Shown: positions 61,222 through 64,000 of the stretch, in pieces
Numbering within the stretch: position 1 is the first letter of the stretch
Layout of the letters: every line of letters starts with the position of its first letter
Assembly: GCF_014489635.1 (NCBI RefSeq)
Contig: NZ_CP060828.1
Location: 620,001 to 684,000, forward strand
From: Streptomyces roseirectus
GTDB taxonomy: Bacteria; Actinomycetota; Actinomycetes; Streptomycetales; Streptomycetaceae
Length of the DNA: 64,000 nt
Direction of reading: 5' to 3'
Translations under genes and position numbers: made by a program
The notes under the pieces: generated by a model
Database searches by the model: none
Seen by the model: the letters and a program-made list of their open reading frames with translations, nothing else
Told to the model about the DNA's origin: nothing

Positions 61222-62895
61222 GTGACCGATCGCCGTGTGAACCTCCCCAGCCGCCGTGGCTTCCTCGGCGGTGCCGCCGCCGCGCTGGTGCTGCTGGCCG
61301 CCGACCCCGCTGCCGCCGCCGAGGAGCTGCCCGGCTTCCCGCCGGGCGTGGAGGTGCGCCGCACCGCCTACCGCAACTGGGACGGCACGATCGTCACCGT
61401 CGGCCTGTGGGCCTGCGTCCCCGCGACCCCGGCGCAGGCGGTGGACGCCGTCAACTGGGCGCACGCGCACGGCTGGACGGTCCGTCCGCGCGGCGCCTCG
61501 CACGGCTGGGCCCCGCTGACCCTGGCCGAGGACACCCCGGCGGACGCGCGGATCCTGCTGCTGGACACCTCCCGCTTCACCGGCCTCGCCCTCGACTCCC
61601 CCACCGCCGTCCGCGCGGGCACCGGCGTCCCCATGGAGACGCTGCTCGGCTTCCTGGAGGACCACGGCCTCGGCGTGACCGCCGCTCCGGCGCCCGGCGA
61701 CCTCACGCTCGGCGGGGTCCTCGCGATCGACGGGCACGGGACGGCCGTCCCGGCATCCGGCGAGAGCCGGCTCGCGGGGCAGACGTACGGGTCGCTGAGC
61801 AACCGGGTGCTGGAGCTGACGGCGGTCGTCTGGGACGGCGAGGCGTACGCGCTGCGGACGTTCCGGCGCGAAGAGGCCGACTGCGCGGCGCTGTTGACGC
61901 ACCTCGGGCGCGCGCTGGTCGTCGAGGCCGTGCTCAGGGTGGGCGCGAACAGCGACCTGCGGTGTGTGAGCCGGACGGACATCCCGGCGAAGGAACTGTT
62001 CGGGGACAGCGGGCGGACATTCGCGAGCTTCGTGGAGTCCACCGGGCGGGTCGAGGCGATCTGGTTCGCGTTCACCGAGTTCCCGTGGCTCAAGACGTGG
62101 AGCGTCGAGCCGGTCAGGCCACTGCTGTCGCGGCGCGTGAACTCCCCGTACAACTACCCCTTCTCCGACACCCTCCCCACCCTCGTCGCCGACCTCGCCG
62201 GGCGGCTCGTCGCGGACGCGGCCTGGTACCTGGCGCCCGTGCTGGGCAACGCGCAGCTCGACGCGGCGGTGCTGGGGCTCACGGCGACGCTGTCCGCGGA
62301 CCTCTGGGGGCCGTCGAAGAACACGCTGCTGTACGTCAGGCCGACGACCCTGCGCGTCCACGCGAACGGGTACGCGATCCTCACCTCACGCCCTCAGGTG
62401 CAGCGCGTCGTCTCGGAGTTCGCGGCGTTCTACCGCGGGCAGCTCGACGCGTACGCCGCCCGGGGCGAGTTCCCGATCAACGGTGCCGTCGAGATCCGCG
62501 TGACCGGTCTCGACGCCCCCGCCGACGCCGAACACCCCGGCGCCCGGCCGCCGTCGCTCTCCGCGCTGAGCCCGGTCCCGGACCACCCCGAGTGGGACGT
62601 CGCAGTCTGGCTCGACATCCTCACCCTGCCGGGGACTCCCCACTCCGACAAGTTCTACCGGGAGTTGGAGCAGTTCCTGCTGGCGTCGTTCGACGGGACG
62701 GACGCGCTCGCGCGGGTGGAGTGGTCGAAGGGGTGGGGGTACACGGACGCATCGGCATGGGCCGATCCCGAGGTGCTGGGGACGGTCGTACCCGAGTCGT
62801 ACGGGGCGGCGTGGGCGGAGGCGGCGGGGGTGCTGGAGCGCCTGGATCCGCACGGGGTGTTCAGAGCGCCGCTGCACGACCGGCTGTTCGGCTAG
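61222..62895 (+). CDS. FAD-linked oxidase of the type II cholesterol oxidase (VAO) family, Tat-exported
   Basis: Protein of 557 residues. Twin-arginine signal SRRGFLGGAAAALVLLA (10-26). The FAD-binding PCMH domain has VRPRGASHGWAPLT, whose His94 sits where class II cholesterol oxidase is covalently flavinylated, and LTLGGVLAIDGHGTAVPASG. The C-terminal substrate domain is full length. It oxidises a sterol or other alcohol with O2, giving H2O2, outside the cell. The GTG lies after TACCGT, so the mRNA may be leaderless. Family assignment is firm, substrate inferred. Confidence 0.87.
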   Translation: MTDRRVNLPSRRGFLGGAAAALVLLAADPAAAAEELPGFPPGVEVRRTAYRNWDGTIVTVGLWACVPATPAQAVDAVNWAHAHGWTVRPRGASHGWAPLTLAEDTPADARILLLDTSRFTGLALDSPTAVRAGTGVPMETLLGFLEDHGLGVTAAPAPGDLTLGGVLAIDGHGTAVPASGESRLAGQTYGSLSNRVLELTAVVWDGEAYALRTFRREEADCAALLTHLGRALVVEAVLRVGANSDLRCVSRTDIPAKELFGDSGRTFASFVESTGRVEAIWFAFTEFPWLKTWSVEPVRPLLSRRVNSPYNYPFSDTLPTLVADLAGRLVADAAWYLAPVLGNAQLDAAVLGLTATLSADLWGPSKNTLLYVRPTTLRVHANGYAILTSRPQVQRVVSEFAAFYRGQLDAYAARGEFPINGAVEIRVTGLDAPADAEHPGARPPSLSALSPVPDHPEWDVAVWLDILTLPGTPHSDKFYRELEQFLLASFDGTDALARVEWSKGWGYTDASAWADPEVLGTVVPESYGAAWAEAAGVLERLDPHGVFRAPLHDRLFG

Positions 62896-62932
62896 GGCAC
62901 GGGTGCGAGGGGAGCCGAGGGTGCGAGCGGAG

Positions 62933-63493
62933 CTAGGGCGTGAGAAGGGCCTGCACCATCGGCCCGTAGCGCCCGACGATCTCCTCCACCGGCGTGGCCC
63001 GCACCGCCTCGCCCCGGGCGATCCCGTTCATCACCCCGAGTCCGAGCAGCGTGGCGAGCGCGAGTTCCGCGCGCAGGGCCGCGTCCGGACCGGACAGCCG
63101 TGCGGTGAGACGGTCGACCACCTGGGCGCGGAAGTTGGCCCGCAGTTCGTCGCCGTGCTCGCCCTGGACCGGCGCGAAGACGATCCGCAGGACGGGATCG
63201 GCCCCCTCCTCGCGCTGCCCCCGCACCACCCGCCGGACCATGTGCCGCCCCAGCTCCTCCAGCGGCGCGTCCAGCAACGCCTCGGTGTCGGCCTCGAAGG
63301 ACATCACGCGGGCGAACAGCGCGTCCTTGTTGCCGAAGTACTTCAGCACCAGCGGCGCGCTGACCCCGGCCCGCTCGGCGACCGCCTTCAACGTGATGTC
63401 GGCCCGCGCCTGGCGCGCGAGCAGATGCCGGGCGGCCTTGAGGATCGCCGCCTTGGTGGTCTCGGCGTCCCGCCGTGCGAAAGCCGTGCTCAT
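62933..63493 (-). CDS. TetR-family regulator of the MFS pump
   Basis: Protein of 186 residues. HTH ITLKAVAERAGVSAPLVLKYFGNKDALF split near 34-60. Its ATG overlaps the stop of the MFS gene (ATGA), so both are on one transcript with MFS first. It would sense the pump substrate and repress the operon from a promoter beyond the window edge. Confidence 0.9.
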   Translation of the reverse strand: MSTAFARRDAETTKAAILKAARHLLARQARADITLKAVAERAGVSAPLVLKYFGNKDALFARVMSFEADTEALLDAPLEELGRHMVRRVVRGQREEGADPVLRIVFAPVQGEHGDELRANFRAQVVDRLTARLSGPDAALRAELALATLLGLGVMNGIARGEAVRATPVEEIVGRYGPMVQALLTP

Positions 63494-64000
63494 GCGCCCT
63501 CCTTCAGCCCTTCCCGCCCGGCCCGGACCCTCCGCCCAGCCCGGCCCTCCCGCGCCGCCCGCATCCCCCGAGCCCCCTCCCCCGTCGCCCCGTCCCGGGG
63601 AATCGTCAACGCCACCGCACTCGCCGCGAGAGCCACCGCCCCCGCGACGCCGAACGCCACCAGGTACCCGTGCAGCGTGGGCACCGGCAGCCCGCCCACC
63701 GGCGTCGTGTGGCGCACCAGCACCGCCGCGACCGCCGCGCTGGACACCGCCTGCCCGATGGTCCGCATCAGCACGTTGACCCCGTTCGCGGAGGCGGTCT
63801 GCCCGGCGGGCACGGCCCCCAGGATCAGCGAGGGCAGCGCCGAGTACGCGAACGTCGTCCCCGTCGCCACCACCGCCGCCCCCACCATGATCATCACCAG
63901 CGAGTGGCTGTCGGCGATCCGGACGGCGTACCCCAGCGCGATGACCACCGCCCCCAGCGCCAGCGTGACCCGGGCCCCGCGCGCCGCCGAGATCCGGGCG
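63490..64000 (-). CDS. MFS exporter, C-terminal part, 5' end beyond window
   Basis: Partial gene: the frame is open to the last base. About 170 residues with five hydrophobic helices (VAIRI.. MIMVGAAVVATGTTFAYSAL, PAGQTASANGVNVLMRTIGQAVSSA) typical of the last helices of 14-TM DHA2 drug exporters. A charged tail follows. Stop overlaps the TetR start. Confidence 0.85.
   Translation of the reverse strand, partial: ARISAARGARVTLALGAVVIALGYAVRIADSHSLVMIMVGAAVVATGTTFAYSALPSLILGAVPAGQTASANGVNVLMRTIGQAVSSAAVAAVLVRHTTPVGGLPVPTLHGYLVAFGVAGAVALAASAVALTIPRDGATGEGARGMRAAREGRAGRRVRAGREGLKEGA

Overview
The window reads as one stretch of a Streptomyces (or very close actinomycete) chromosome. GC is very high, with a strong G/C third-position bias. 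GTG starts are common, and many genes begin 6-9 nt after a TANNNT -10 box, which suggests leaderless mRNAs. There is one rare TTA (bldA-type) codon. Family content is also typical: CYP157/CYP154 and CYP105 P450s, PucR-like, MarR, TetR and AraC regulators, a TerD-domain protein, an NLP toxin and an IS110 transposase. I see no tRNA, rRNA, CRISPR array or phage.

Layout. 1-2.3 kb: the 3' end of what is probably a conservon (cvn) operon, with a CYP157-like P450 lacking the ExxR motif coupled to a CYP154. 2.4-6.5 kb: PucR-like regulator, YciO/Sua5 protein, dienelactone hydrolase, MHYT membrane sensor. 6.4-7.9 kb: a decayed patch with a frameshifted flavin monooxygenase pseudogene and a VanX-like dipeptidase missing its zinc-ligand segment. 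7.9-15.9 kb: scattered enzymes and regulators (metallophosphoesterase, LLM oxidoreductase, TauD dioxygenase, cupin, peroxiredoxin, AraC/Fsr-type MFS pair, MarR). 16-21 kb: a complete CYP105/ferredoxin/ferredoxin reductase operon, an atypical response regulator, and a histidine kinase plus response regulator in decay. A 17-bp operator-like motif occurs once before the MarR gene and twice before the two-component genes, linking these loci. 21-25 kb: NLP cytolysin, a hemC paralogue, an 8-bp minisatellite, and an IS110-family element with a structured leader that may encode its bridge RNA.

25-41 kb: hypothetical gene, drug-type ABC exporter with its MarR regulator, VOC protein, degenerate RsbW-like ATPase, FadD15-type ligase, PRC-barrel protein, NDH-2, FUSC transporter, cNMP-binding protein, MFS, and a LysE/LysG-type amino-acid exporter pair. 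Two long C-rich repeat tracts (33.8-34.5 and 40.5-41.2 kb) carry no credible gene. 41-50 kb: TetR, saccharopine-dehydrogenase-like protein, L,D-transpeptidase-like lipoprotein, secreted M1 peptidase, DUF488, FAD dehydrogenase with TetR, DUF4032, universal stress protein.

50.6-54.1 kb is the most interesting operon. Three genes with 4-bp stop/start overlaps encode a receiver/glutaredoxin-like/thioredoxin-reductase-like fusion without redox cysteines, a cNMP-domain histidine kinase, and a UBP-type zinc-finger protein. This looks like a dedicated redox or nucleotide sensing pathway. 54-64 kb: serine hydrolase, an unusual TerD-CAP fusion, a membrane pseudokinase, a helical hypothetical protein, aldo/keto reductase, Tat-exported cholesterol-oxidase-type flavoprotein, and a TetR/MFS pair cut by the window end.
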